The notes under the pieces: model-generated
What the model saw: the letters and a program-made list of their open reading frames with translations, nothing else
What the model was told of the DNA's origin: nothing
Database searches by the model: none
NCBI GenBank assembly: GCA_034211115.1
Contig: JAXHTH010000002.1
Span: forward strand, 1 to 43,382
Direction of reading: 5' to 3'
DNA: 43,382 bases
Source of the DNA: JAXHTH01 sp034211115
GTDB lineage: Bacteria > Planctomycetota > Phycisphaerae > Phycisphaerales > SM1A02
Position numbers and translations under genes: made by a program
Shown: piece by piece, positions 1 to 8,554 of the stretch
How the letters are laid out: each line of letters opens with the position of its first letter
How positions within the stretch are numbered: position 1 is the stretch's first letter

Positions 1-2
1 GG

Positions 3-692
3 AAGGTCCCGCTCTCGAACATGCGGCAGACGATCGCCAAGCGCCTCGTCGAGTCCAAGACCACCATCCCGCATTACCAGGTCTCGATGAGCCTCAACAT
101 GGACCCGTTGCTGGAGCTGCGCAAGACGCTCAACGAGCAGCTCAAAGAGCACGGCGTCAAGCTGTCGGTCAACGACTTCCTCGTCCGCTCCTGCGCGCTG
201 GCCATGCACGAGCACCCGGAGTTCAACGCCTCCTGGGGCGGCGACAGCATCATCATCCACGGCGAGATCAACATCGGCGTGGCCATCTCCGTCGGCCGCG
301 AGCGCGGCGGGGGACTCGTGGTCGGCGTCATCCGAACCGTCGACCAGAAGAGCCTGCGCATGATCTCCTTCGAGACGCGCCGGCTGGCCGAGAAGGCCCG
401 CACCCGCGGCCTGTCGCTCGAGGAGATGGACGGGGCGACGTTCACCATCTCCAACCTCGGGATGTACGAGATCGATCACTTCACGGCGATCATCAACCCG
501 CCCAACAGCGCGATCCTCGCCGTCGGCGCCGCGGCGGAGAAGCCCGTCGTCCGCGACGGGCAGCTCACGATCGGACGCGAGATGGAGGCGACGCTGAGCT
601 GCGATCACCGCGTCATCGACGGCGCGATGGGCGCCGAGTACCTCCAGACCCTCAAGCGGTTCATCGAGAACCCCAGCACGCTGCTCGTCTGA
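3..692 (+). CDS. pdhC: Dihydrolipoamide acetyltransferase (E2) of pyruvate dehydrogenase, C-terminal part, cut by window start
   Basis: This is the catalytic domain of a 2-oxoacid dehydrogenase E2. It transfers the acetyl group from lipoamide to CoA in the core of the cytoplasmic pyruvate dehydrogenase complex. The frame is open to the left edge and reads KVPLSNMRQTIAKRL, the usual start of this domain, so the lipoyl and E1/E3-binding domains lie outside the window. The catalytic motif DHRVIDGA is near the C-terminus, and ISNLGMYEIDHFTAIINPP matches the acetyltransferase fold. The acyl specificity is inferred: it resembles the PDH type more than the second E2 at 35.9 kb, which pairs with a 2-oxoglutarate E1. 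The stop codon is followed directly by an 8-base repeat array. Confidence 0.9.
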   Translation, partial: KVPLSNMRQTIAKRLVESKTTIPHYQVSMSLNMDPLLELRKTLNEQLKEHGVKLSVNDFLVRSCALAMHEHPEFNASWGGDSIIIHGEINIGVAISVGRERGGGLVVGVIRTVDQKSLRMISFETRRLAEKARTRGLSLEEMDGATFTISNLGMYEIDHFTAIINPPNSAILAVGAAAEKPVVRDGQLTIGREMEATLSCDHRVIDGAMGAEYLQTLKRFIENPSTLLV

Positions 693-745
693 ATGTGAAA
701 TGCGCACGTGCGCACATGAGCACATTGTCACATTTTCACATGCGC
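693..745. repeat. 8-base-period degenerate array directly after pdhC stop
   Basis: Units such as TGCGCACG, TGAGCACA, TTGTCACA and TTTTCACA repeat with a period of 8, starting at the base after the pdhC stop codon. The ends ATGTGAAA and TTTCACAT are inverted copies, so the whole array can fold. The core contains the 14-base palindrome TGCGCACGTGCGCA. Confidence 0.8.
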
Positions 746-795
746 GCCGCTCACGCCGGGCCGAAACCGCCGCGGCGCAGGCCCGGGTCGCCCCC

Positions 796-818
796 CTCAT
801 CGCTCATCGCTCATCGCT
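796..818. repeat. 7-base-period array after the stop of the leftward gene
   Basis: On the minus strand the units read GCGATGA repeated about three times. They begin three bases after the stop codon of the leftward gene that ends at 822. Together with the 8-base array at 693-745 this fills most of the space between two converging genes. Confidence 0.75.
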
Positions 819-821
819 TCT

Positions 822-1547
822 TCAGAACCCCCCCGTCCGCATGCGATCGAGGCTCTCGGGGAAGGGGTAGCTGGCGAAGAAGCCGGTGGGGGCCATCTCC
901 CACATCCCCGAGCAGGGATAGACGTCGGCGCGGTAGCCCGCCTCCCACATGGTCCGCAGGACGGTCTCGAAGCTGGGTTCCCGGCCGTCGGGTCCCACGA
1001 GCCGGTTGGCCTTGGCCCCGAGGAAGCACACGCTGGCCGCGGGCCGGCGATCCCACCGCCCCTCCAGCATCTTCACGATCGTCTTGAACCCCCGCGCCAG
1101 GTCCGGGATCGTGAAGTGGTTCTGCCCCCGCGGGCGGAGGACGCCGAGGATGAGCAGCCGATCGAGGTCGAACTTGAGGATGTAGGGCTCGCGGTCCCCG
1201 GCCGCATGCACGTGCACCGATTCGTGGAACATGCGGGCGAAGGTGGTGGCCGCCTTCACCGTCCACTGGCTGGTGCTCACCAGTTCCAGCAGCTCGCCGA
1301 GGATGCCGTGGGAGTTGTCCACGTCGTTCACGCCGCAGATCACGGTCCGGTACCGCCCGGCCACGAGATCCGCCAGCAGGTGGTGGCCCCACATGATGCG
1401 GATGCGGTCGCGGGTGTTGGAGGCCTGTCGCGAGTCGCCGGAGGGGATGAGGATGATGCGGTCGGCGCGGCGGTCGGCCTCCACGAGCTGGTCGCCGTCG
1501 TCGTCGTAGAGCCGCATGGGGGATTCGGTCCTGGCGGGATTCGCCAC
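822..1547 (-). CDS. Conserved-looking protein of unknown function (241 aa)
   Basis: I do not recognise a family. The start chosen is a GTG at 1547 because AGGAG lies 7 bases upstream of it. An in-frame ATG at 1517 is possible but has a poor ribosome site. A TATACT box at about 1580-1585 could serve as the -10 element. The protein is soluble, with no signal peptide or membrane segment. It alternates hydrophobic strands with polar loops, e.g. RYRTVICGVNDVDNSHGIL and KFDLDRLLILGVLRP, which looks like an alpha/beta fold. Codon usage is normal for the window. It is divergent from nifJ and convergent with pdhC, which may hint at a shared context, but no function can be assigned. Confidence 0.7.
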   Translation of the reverse strand: MANPARTESPMRLYDDDGDQLVEADRRADRIILIPSGDSRQASNTRDRIRIMWGHHLLADLVAGRYRTVICGVNDVDNSHGILGELLELVSTSQWTVKAATTFARMFHESVHVHAAGDREPYILKFDLDRLLILGVLRPRGQNHFTIPDLARGFKTIVKMLEGRWDRRPAASVCFLGAKANRLVGPDGREPSFETVLRTMWEAGYRADVYPCSGMWEMAPTGFFASYPFPESLDRMRTGGF

Positions 1548-1774
1548 GGGATTGCTCCTATTCGTACGGGCGCGAGAAGTATACACTCACCCGCGGCACG
1601 GTCTCCCCGCGTGCCGGGCCGGTCCCGAGGGGGCCGGCGCGGGAAAAGCCGCCGGCACGTGGAGAATGGGCCGAGGCGCGCCGATAGAATCAGGATATAC
1701 GCCTCCAAAAGGTGTCCGGAGCCACGTTTTGCAACCCTCGCGTTGCCCCGTTTCCGCAGATGGACAGGTACACG

Positions 1775-4700
1775 ATGAAAGCCAAACCCCGTTATCCCGG
1801 TATCCGCCTCACGACCAACGGCAACCAGTTCGTGTCTTACTACACCGAGGCGCGCGTCGCCGACGGCGGTGTGTTCTATCCCATTACGCCGTCCACCGAG
1901 ATGGGCGAGAACTTCCAGCTCGCCTTCGCCGAGGGCAAGCTCAATGTCTTCGGCCAGTACAAGGTGGCCATTGAAGCCGAAGGCGAGCACGCCGCCCAGG
2001 GCGGCGCGATCGCCCTCTCCACCACCGGCCGGCGCGTCGTCAACTTCACCTCCGGCCAGGGGCTCATTTACGGCCTCGAGCAGTATTACCACGCCCCGGC
2101 CAAGCTCTCGACGATGATCGTCCAGATCGGCGCCCGCGCGCTGACCAAGCACGCCCTCAACGTGCACTGCGGCCACGATGACATCTACGCCGCCATGGAC
2201 ACCGGCTGGATCATGCTCGTCGGCAAGGACGCCCAGCAGGCCGGCGACCAGGCCCTCATCCTCCGACGCGTCACCGAGAAGGCCCTCAACCCGGGCCTCA
2301 ACGTCCAGGACGGCTTCCTCACCACCCACCTGGAGCGCACCTTCCGGATGTGCGAGTCGGAGCTCATCCGCGAGTTCCTGGGGCATCCCGATGACGAGAT
2401 CGAATGTCCCACGGAAGCGCAGCGCGAGTTGTTCGGCCCCACGCGGCGCCGCGTGCCCCGCGTCATCGATCTCACCAACCCCGCCCTCATCGGCCCGGTG
2501 CAGAACCAGGAACACTACATGAACGGCGTGGTCGCCCGGCGCAACAACTTCGCCGAGGAGATCCTGCCCATGCTCGAAGAGGCCTACGAGGAGTTCGGCC
2601 GGCTCACCGGCCGACACTACGGCCTCATCAGCAAGTACAGGACCGACGACGCCGACTACGTGTTCATCTCGCTCGGCTCGGCCGCGGAGAATATCGAGGC
2701 CGGCGTCGATTACCTGCGCAAGGAGCGCGGCGCGAAGGTCGGCTCGATCCACGTCAACGTGCTTCGCCCCTTCCCCGTCGCCGCCATCGTCGAGGCGCTG
2801 AAGGGCAAGAAGGCGTGCATCATCCTCGAGCGCACCGACGAGCCCCTCTCGCCGGACAACCCGCTCGCCCGCGAGGTGCGCACCGCCCTCACCAAGTCCT
2901 ACATTCATCCGGGCTTCCCGCACCGCGCCGGCTATCCGACGCTCACCCACGAGGAGGTGCCGCGGAACTTCAGCGGCGTCTACGGCCTGGGGTCGCGCGA
3001 CTTCCGGCCCGAGCACATCCTCGGCGCCTACGAGTACGTCGCCGACGGCCGCAAGCGCCAGGACGGCAAGGGCGCCGCGGACGGCGTGACCTTCTTCTAC
3101 CTCGGCGTCGACCACCCCTACGCCGTCTGCTCCGACGACACTCCGCCCTTCCTGCCCGAGGGAGCCATCTCCGTCCGCATGCACTCCATCGGCGGCTGGG
3201 GCATGATCACCACGGGCAAGAACCTCGGTGAGATCATCGGCAACTTCGGCGACTTCGTCGCCGAGCGCGACAACGCCGTCGACGAGTTCGGCGAGCGCAA
3301 GGAAGTCATCCACGTCAGCGCCAATCCCAAGTACGGATCGGAGAAGAAGGGCGCTCCCACGTCTTACTTCCTCGTCGTCGCGCCCGAGCGCATCCGCGTG
3401 AACTGCGACCTGCGGCACGTGGACGCGGTGCTGTGCCCCGATCCCAAGGCGTTCCTGCACACCAACCCCCTCGCCGGCATGCGGGAGGGCGGCGCGTTCG
3501 TCTGGGAATCCACCGAGAGCCCGGACAAGGCCTGGGAGCGCATCCCGAAGAAGTACCGGCAGGAGATCCTCGACAAGAAGATCCGCATCTTCGTGCTCAA
3601 CGGGTTCAAGATCGCCCGCGAGAGCACCGACCGGCCCGACCTTCAGCTTCGCATGCAGGGCAACGCCTTCCTCGGCGGGTTCTTCCGCGTCTCCAGCTTC
3701 CTCAACGACTACGGCATCGGCACGGAGCACTTCCACCAGGTCGTCCGTGACCAGTACGTGAAGAAGTTCGGCCGTCTCGGCGAAGCCGTCGTCGAGTCCA
3801 ACATGCAGGTCATGACCAAGGGCTTCGACCAGACGCAGGAGATCGTCTACGGCGACGTGGACGCGCCGGACCGTTCGAGCATGCAGGGTTCGCCGCTCGT
3901 GCCGCTCGACGGCGACGTCCGCCGTCTCAACGGCGAAGCAACGACGGAATGGGACGTCCATCGCCCGCCCGTCTTCTCCCTGGACTACTTCGACGGCGAG
4001 TTCCGCTCCGGCTTCGGCTATCACCAGCCGTCCTCGCCGCTCGCCTCGGTGGGCGTGATGGCGGCCGCGACCGGGGCCACCGCCTCCAAGGCCGTCTCCC
4101 GGCGCCAGTCACCGCTGTTCATCCCCGAGAACTGCACGCAGTGCATGGCATGCATCGCCATCTGCCCCGACACCGCGATGCCCAACACCGCCCAGGGAAT
4201 CGGGACCGTCCTCGGCGCCGCCATCCGGCATTACGTTTCGAACATCAGTGATCGCGACAAGCTCCTGAATGCGGTTCCCGACCTCGAGGCGAAGGCGCGC
4301 GAGAAGATGCTCGAGGCGGCCAGGGCCAAGGAGGCCGTGCCCTTTGCGCAGATCGTCCGAGACGTGGTCAACGAGCACGACGGCGTGAGCGAGAAGGCGA
4401 AGAACGAACTCTTCGGCATCATCGACATCCTTCCCCTGGCCTACACCAAGGCCAACGCGATATTCTCCTCCGTGGAGAAGAAGTCGCCGGGCGAGGGCGG
4501 CCTGTTCTCGATCTTCATCAATGACCGCTGCAAGGGGTGCGGCGCCTGCGTGCATGAGTGTCCCGCCGATGCGCTGCGCATGGAGCCGGACAGCGAGGAG
4601 GTCAACACCCGCAACGCCTCGACCCGCGCCTTCCTCGATCTGCTCCCCGAGACGCCCCGCAAGTACCTGGGGCTCTACGATCCGGAGCATCCGGAGGATT

Positions 4701-6478
4701 CCAAGGCCGCGGCCCTCCGCAACCACCTCATGCTTCGCGGAAACTACGAGGCGATGGTGTGCGGCGACGGGTCCTGCGCCGGGTGCGGCGAGAAGAGCGT
4801 CCTCCACTCCGTCTCCTCCGTCACCGAGGCGTTCATGCGGCCGCTCTATCACCAGCGGGCCGATCGGCTGGATGACAAGGCTCAGCGCCTCGCCGACGAA
4901 GGCGCCAAACGCCTCGCGGCCCTCTCGAAGAAGAACCCCGACGAGTACAGGCTCTTCAAGCGGGCCGTCGCACATCTGCTCATGCAGCTCGGCGGCGAGA
5001 GCGCTGAAGACACCGACACCCGTCTCGCCCGGCACGGCGACATCTCCGACGGGCAGATCATCGACGCCCTCATCACCGTCCTCAGGCAGGACGCGTTCAA
5101 CCACCGCGACCTCCAGGCGGTCGACGGGCGGCTCGCCAACGGCATGGCCTGCATGGCCATGGGATGCCACACCGGCTGCAACACCGTCTACGGCTCCACC
5201 CCGCCCAACAACCCCCACCCCTATCCCTGGATGAACAGCCTCTTCCAGGACGGCGTGACCATCTCCTGGCTCATGGGCGAAGGGTTCATCCAGGACCACG
5301 CCCGCCGGTCGGTCGTGCCCGAGCGCCTCGCCACCGCGCTGCTCGAGCGCGATGAAAGCGTGATCACCGACGATGAGTACTTCGACCTCTGCCACTTCAC
5401 CGACATCATGATGACCGACCGGGAGATCCTGGAGCTGCCCAAGGCCTGGGCGGTCGGCGGCGACGGCGGCATGGGTGATATCGGCTTCCAGAACAGCTCC
5501 AAGGTCATCCTCCAGAATCGCCCCAACGTGATGGTCCTCATGCTCGACACGCAGGTGTACTCCAACACCGGCGGCCAGAACTCCGATTCCTCCCCCGCGC
5601 CCGGCGGGTTCGACATGAACCAGTTCGGCGCCGCCACCGAGGGCAAGCTCACGGAGAAGAAGAGCGCGGCGGAGACCTTCACCGTCGGGCACGGCTCGCC
5701 GTTCATCGCCCAGATCTCCATGGCCAACGCCGCCAAGTTCTACAAGGCGATCCTCGACGGGCTCACCTACCGCGGCACCGGCTTCTACCAGTGCTTCAGC
5801 TCCTGCCTCGCCGAGCACGGCGTGGGCGACGATATGGCCATCATCCAGGCCCAGCGCATCCGCGACAGCCGCGGCCTGCCCGAATTCACCTTCAACTCAG
5901 GCGACAGCGAGCTGTACGGCGAGGCGATGAACCTCAAGGGCAATCCCGACATCGACAAGGACTGGTGGACCACCAAGTTCAAGAGCACCAAGGAAGCGTA
6001 CAAGTACACCGTCGCCCACTGGGCGATGACCGAAGCCCGTTTCCGACGTCACTTCAAGACGATCAAGGAAGAGCAGGCGAAGGAGATGATTCCCCTGGAG
6101 GACATCCTGATTCGCCTTACCCAGGCCGATATCACCCGCCGGCGGTTCCTCGATCCCACGCACCGCGCGTACGTGCCGGACTTCGAGGTGTACATCCAGG
6201 CCGAGCGCAACGATGGCAAGATCGTGTACCTGAGCCTGTCACGGCAGATGGTGCTCTTCGCCGTCGAGCGGCGCAAGGCCTGGCGCATGCTCCAGAGCCG
6301 CTCGGGCATCGAGAACCTCGAGGCGAAGGCCCAGCTCGCCCTCGTGAAGAAGTGCGATGCGGATGAGATCTCCCTCGATGATCTCAAGACCCGCGGGCAG
6401 GAGCTCTTCGAAGCGGAGCTCGCCGCCCTCGGCGGCGGCGCCAAGCCCGCGAAGAAGAAGCAGCCCGTCGCGGTCTGA
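1775..6478 (+). CDS. nifJ: Pyruvate:ferredoxin (flavodoxin) oxidoreductase, unusually long (1567 aa)
   Basis: This single-chain enzyme oxidises pyruvate plus CoA to acetyl-CoA and CO2 and reduces ferredoxin or flavodoxin. The order seen is: N-terminal pyruvate-binding domain (residues 1-250), domain II, gamma-type domain near residue 473 (GGWGMITTGKNLGE), two ferredoxin-like [4Fe-4S] motifs (C787/790/793/797 and C919/922/925/929), proximal-cluster cysteines C996, C1001 and C1004, then the TPP domain with GGDGG at 1228-1232 and SNTGGQ. NifJ proteins are usually about 1170-1200 residues. Here extra sequence lies between the two ferredoxin motifs (about 120 residues apart instead of about 50), after C1004 and at the C-terminus. 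ATG at 1775 is preferred, with a weak AGG upstream; ATG 1760 and GTG 1712 are also in frame. A terminator follows. Confidence 0.93.
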   Translation: MKAKPRYPGIRLTTNGNQFVSYYTEARVADGGVFYPITPSTEMGENFQLAFAEGKLNVFGQYKVAIEAEGEHAAQGGAIALSTTGRRVVNFTSGQGLIYGLEQYYHAPAKLSTMIVQIGARALTKHALNVHCGHDDIYAAMDTGWIMLVGKDAQQAGDQALILRRVTEKALNPGLNVQDGFLTTHLERTFRMCESELIREFLGHPDDEIECPTEAQRELFGPTRRRVPRVIDLTNPALIGPVQNQEHYMNGVVARRNNFAEEILPMLEEAYEEFGRLTGRHYGLISKYRTDDADYVFISLGSAAENIEAGVDYLRKERGAKVGSIHVNVLRPFPVAAIVEALKGKKACIILERTDEPLSPDNPLAREVRTALTKSYIHPGFPHRAGYPTLTHEEVPRNFSGVYGLGSRDFRPEHILGAYEYVADGRKRQDGKGAADGVTFFYLGVDHPYAVCSDDTPPFLPEGAISVRMHSIGGWGMITTGKNLGEIIGNFGDFVAERDNAVDEFGERKEVIHVSANPKYGSEKKGAPTSYFLVVAPERIRVNCDLRHVDAVLCPDPKAFLHTNPLAGMREGGAFVWESTESPDKAWERIPKKYRQEILDKKIRIFVLNGFKIARESTDRPDLQLRMQGNAFLGGFFRVSSFLNDYGIGTEHFHQVVRDQYVKKFGRLGEAVVESNMQVMTKGFDQTQEIVYGDVDAPDRSSMQGSPLVPLDGDVRRLNGEATTEWDVHRPPVFSLDYFDGEFRSGFGYHQPSSPLASVGVMAAATGATASKAVSRRQSPLFIPENCTQCMACIAICPDTAMPNTAQGIGTVLGAAIRHYVSNISDRDKLLNAVPDLEAKAREKMLEAARAKEAVPFAQIVRDVVNEHDGVSEKAKNELFGIIDILPLAYTKANAIFSSVEKKSPGEGGLFSIFINDRCKGCGACVHECPADALRMEPDSEEVNTRNASTRAFLDLLPETPRKYLGLYDPEHPEDSKAAALRNHLMLRGNYEAMVCGDGSCAGCGEKSVLHSVSSVTEAFMRPLYHQRADRLDDKAQRLADEGAKRLAALSKKNPDEYRLFKRAVAHLLMQLGGESAEDTDTRLARHGDISDGQIIDALITVLRQDAFNHRDLQAVDGRLANGMACMAMGCHTGCNTVYGSTPPNNPHPYPWMNSLFQDGVTISWLMGEGFIQDHARRSVVPERLATALLERDESVITDDEYFDLCHFTDIMMTDREILELPKAWAVGGDGGMGDIGFQNSSKVILQNRPNVMVLMLDTQVYSNTGGQNSDSSPAPGGFDMNQFGAATEGKLTEKKSAAETFTVGHGSPFIAQISMANAAKFYKAILDGLTYRGTGFYQCFSSCLAEHGVGDDMAIIQAQRIRDSRGLPEFTFNSGDSELYGEAMNLKGNPDIDKDWWTTKFKSTKEAYKYTVAHWAMTEARFRRHFKTIKEEQAKEMIPLEDILIRLTQADITRRRFLDPTHRAYVPDFEVYIQAERNDGKIVYLSLSRQMVLFAVERRKAWRMLQSRSGIENLEAKAQLALVKKCDADEISLDDLKTRGQELFEAELAALGGGAKPAKKKQPVAV

Positions 6479-6511
6479 CTCGCGCCCGCCGCACATCTCC
6501 CCGATCCTCTG

Positions 6512-6541
6512 AGCCCCGCATGGCCATGCGGGGCTTTTCTT
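6512..6541 (+). terminator. Rho-independent terminator of nifJ
   Basis: A perfect 24-base palindrome at 6512-6535 (arms AGCCCCGCAT and ATGCGGGGCT) is followed by a run of T. It begins 33 bases after the nifJ stop codon. It could also limit leftward read-through, but the T run is on the plus side. Confidence 0.9.
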
Positions 6542-6562
6542 ATGACTGCGATGAACGCACCA

Positions 6563-6676
6563 GCGAGCCGCGGCGTCCCCGCCAGCGGGTCGCCCCCGAC
6601 GGGCAACGGCTTCCATCGCGCCGACCGCACACGGGATGGTCGACCGAGACCCGCTCGCGAGGACGCGGCGGCTCGC
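6563..6676. repeat. Palindromic dispersed element A, copy 1 (114 bp)
   Basis: The left arm 6563-6593 starts GCGAGCCGCGGCGTCC. The right arm 6648-6676 ends GGACGCGGCGGCTCGC. They are imperfect inverted copies of about 30 bp around a core of about 54 bp. A second copy with the same orientation, and a related core, lies at 33245-33359. No open frame of note lies inside. It is a MITE- or REP-like element in the 329-bp gap between nifJ and the kinase gene. Confidence 0.75.
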
Positions 6677-6681
6677 CTGTC

Positions 6682-6728
6682 GGGTGCCACCGCCAGCGAC
6701 CAATTCCGGGGGGTGGGAGTCGGCGGTG
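6682..6728 (-). repeat. Hairpin element B, copy 1 (minus orientation)
   Basis: Read on the minus strand it starts CACCGCCGACTCCC and ends GGTCGCTGGCGGTGGCACCC. The inner CACCGCC and GGCGGTG form a stem. Three plus-strand copies occur at 35683-35876. It lies six bases from element A copy 1. The rest of the gap up to 6807 holds nothing else I can recognise. Confidence 0.7.
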
Positions 6729-6807
6729 GGCAACTCGCATCGCCCCCCGAAAAGCACGGCCGACTCGGCCCCCGGATGCGCTCGCCGGCCATGGCACCCG
6801 CGGTTGG

Positions 6808-8472
6808 CTACGCCATCATCTCGCGATATGCGATGAAATCATCATACATGCGCAGGAACACGGCGTGCCTGGCGTCGTGATACCTTCTGATGTCACCGAC
6901 GGCGGGGGCGATCGTTTCTCCGGTGTGGTTCATCGCCGCCATCGCGTCGAGGACCGACATGTAAGTTCCGGCCGCGACGGCGCCGAGGATCGCCGAGCCC
7001 AGAAGGACCGCCTCCGGCTCCGCGGGGAGGACAATGTCACAGCCGGTGATGTCCGCGTGCTCGCGCAGAAACACCGGGTTCTTCGTCCCGCCTCCGCAGG
7101 CGAAGATCGTCTCGATGCGATAGCCCGCTTCGTTCATCGCCTCGATGATGTGCCGCGTGCCGTGCGCGACCGCCTGGATCGTCGCGAGATAGAGAAGCGC
7201 CAGGTCATCGACGGTGTCGGAGAGCTTCAGGCCGCTGATGACGCCGCGCAGCGTCGCATCGGCGCGCGGCGAGCGGTTGCCGTGAAAGTACGGCAGCACG
7301 TGCAGCTCTTTCGTGAGCTGCGCGGGGAAGGCTGCATCGGCGCCGGGCGCAGCGAGGCGGGCATTGAGCAATTGATAGATCGTCTTCTCTTCGCGCTCAG
7401 CCTGCTCCTTGAGTTCGACGGCGCGGGCGTGAGAGAAGATGATGTGATCGATCAGGGCGCCGGTGGCGGACTGCCCGCCCTCGGTGAGCCACAGGCCGGG
7501 GATCATGGCGCTGTAGTAGGGGCCCCAGATGCCGTCGATGAAACGTGGCTCGCGCGAGACCGCCATGTGACAGCTCGACGTCCCGCCGATGAGGGCGAGT
7601 CGCCGATCCATGTCCGCTTCAGTCGGCGCGCGGCCTTCCAGCGCGGCGCCGAGCATCCCGAGGCCGCCCGCGTGTGCGTCGATGATCGACACGCCCACCG
7701 CGGTCCCGGGCGCAAGACCCAGCTCGTCCGCCGCCTGTTGCGTCAGGCCGTTGCCGATCGCCTCGCCCATGGGGCGCACGGTTTTTCCAATGCGCGCGTA
7801 GTCCTCATCGACGAACTCCCCGAGCCCGATGGCGCGCCAGTAGGAATCATCCCATCGCCCCACGCTCGCGCTGTTGGTTCCCGCGTCTTCGTGCCCGAGA
7901 TACGTCCACTTGCAGACGGTGGAGCACAACGATCGCACATCGCGCCCCGTCGCGCGATAGGTGAGGAAGTCGGGCAGGTCGAGGAAGCGCTTCGCCCGCC
8001 GCCACGTCTGCGGCAGGTTCTCCTTCAGCCACAGGAGCTTGGGCGACTGCATCTCGGGACTGATCCGCCCGCCGACGTAGCGCAGCACATCGTGCCCGAT
8101 GGCGTTGATGCGCTGCATCTGGTCGAGTGCGCGATGATCCATCCACACGATGATGTTCTGCTCGTCTGCGCCATCCGGGCTGATCGTCACCGGCCGGTCG
8201 TCTTCATCGAGCGCGACGAGGGAGCAAGTCGCGTCGAAGCCGATGCCCTTCACGTGCTCGGGTTTCGCCCCGGCATCGTTCAGCGCCTGGCGCACCACTT
8301 GACCGCAGGCGCGCCAGATGTCATCGGACGACTGCTCGACGAAGTCCGTCTGCGGTCGCCACATCCGGATCGGCTCGGTCGTCGCGGCGAGCATCGTTCC
8401 CTTGGAATCGAAGACGCCCGCCCGGGCGCTGCCGGTGCCGACGTCGAGGCCGATGAAGAGCGGGGCGGTCAT
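6808..8472 (-). CDS. FGGY-family carbohydrate kinase, probable D-ribulokinase (554 aa)
   Basis: This is a cytoplasmic sugar kinase of the FGGY family with the N-terminal ATPase motif GLDVGTGSARAGVFD and a C-terminal half with FACGGGTKNPVF. The segment GFDATCSLV carries the TCSLV signature that marks D-ribulokinases of the human FGGY/yeast YDR109C type, distinguishing them from xylulokinase and glycerol kinase. The start ATG at 8472 has CAGGA upstream. The isomerase gene lies 82 bp upstream on the same strand, so the two are probably co-transcribed. Inferred reaction: D-ribulose + ATP to D-ribulose 5-phosphate, feeding the pentose phosphate pathway. A related ketopentose is the main alternative substrate. 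Confidence 0.88.
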   Translation of the reverse strand: MTAPLFIGLDVGTGSARAGVFDSKGTMLAATTEPIRMWRPQTDFVEQSSDDIWRACGQVVRQALNDAGAKPEHVKGIGFDATCSLVALDEDDRPVTISPDGADEQNIIVWMDHRALDQMQRINAIGHDVLRYVGGRISPEMQSPKLLWLKENLPQTWRRAKRFLDLPDFLTYRATGRDVRSLCSTVCKWTYLGHEDAGTNSASVGRWDDSYWRAIGLGEFVDEDYARIGKTVRPMGEAIGNGLTQQAADELGLAPGTAVGVSIIDAHAGGLGMLGAALEGRAPTEADMDRRLALIGGTSSCHMAVSREPRFIDGIWGPYYSAMIPGLWLTEGGQSATGALIDHIIFSHARAVELKEQAEREEKTIYQLLNARLAAPGADAAFPAQLTKELHVLPYFHGNRSPRADATLRGVISGLKLSDTVDDLALLYLATIQAVAHGTRHIIEAMNEAGYRIETIFACGGGTKNPVFLREHADITGCDIVLPAEPEAVLLGSAILGAVAAGTYMSVLDAMAAMNHTGETIAPAVGDIRRYHDARHAVFLRMYDDFIAYREMMA

Positions 8473-8507
8473 CGTGGTTCCTGGTCAGCGGTGGATCAAA
8501 GGAGAGA

Positions 8508-8536
8508 ACGCGGGTGAATCGCGTCACGAAACGGGG
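8508..8536. repeat. Short dispersed repeat C, copy 1
   Basis: A 28-29 base segment starting ACGCGGGTGAATCGCGTC sits between the isomerase and kinase genes. It recurs at 35586-35613 with two substitutions and a shared ending CGAAACGGG. Nothing in the flanking gene functions explains the match. Confidence 0.6.
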
Positions 8537-8554
8537 ATGACCGGCAGCGTCGAT

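Noticed and set aside
1340..4024. Very long open frame on the minus strand antisense to nifJ
   Set aside because: It is a by-product of GC-rich third positions in nifJ. Its translation is rich in Val/Glu/Asp/Gly/His runs with no domain, and nifJ motifs are unmistakable on the other strand.
6520..8517. 665-codon open frame covering the kinase gene on the plus strand
   Set aside because: It crosses the nifJ terminator and two repeat elements, and mirrors the kinase codons. The kinase reading has full FGGY motifs.
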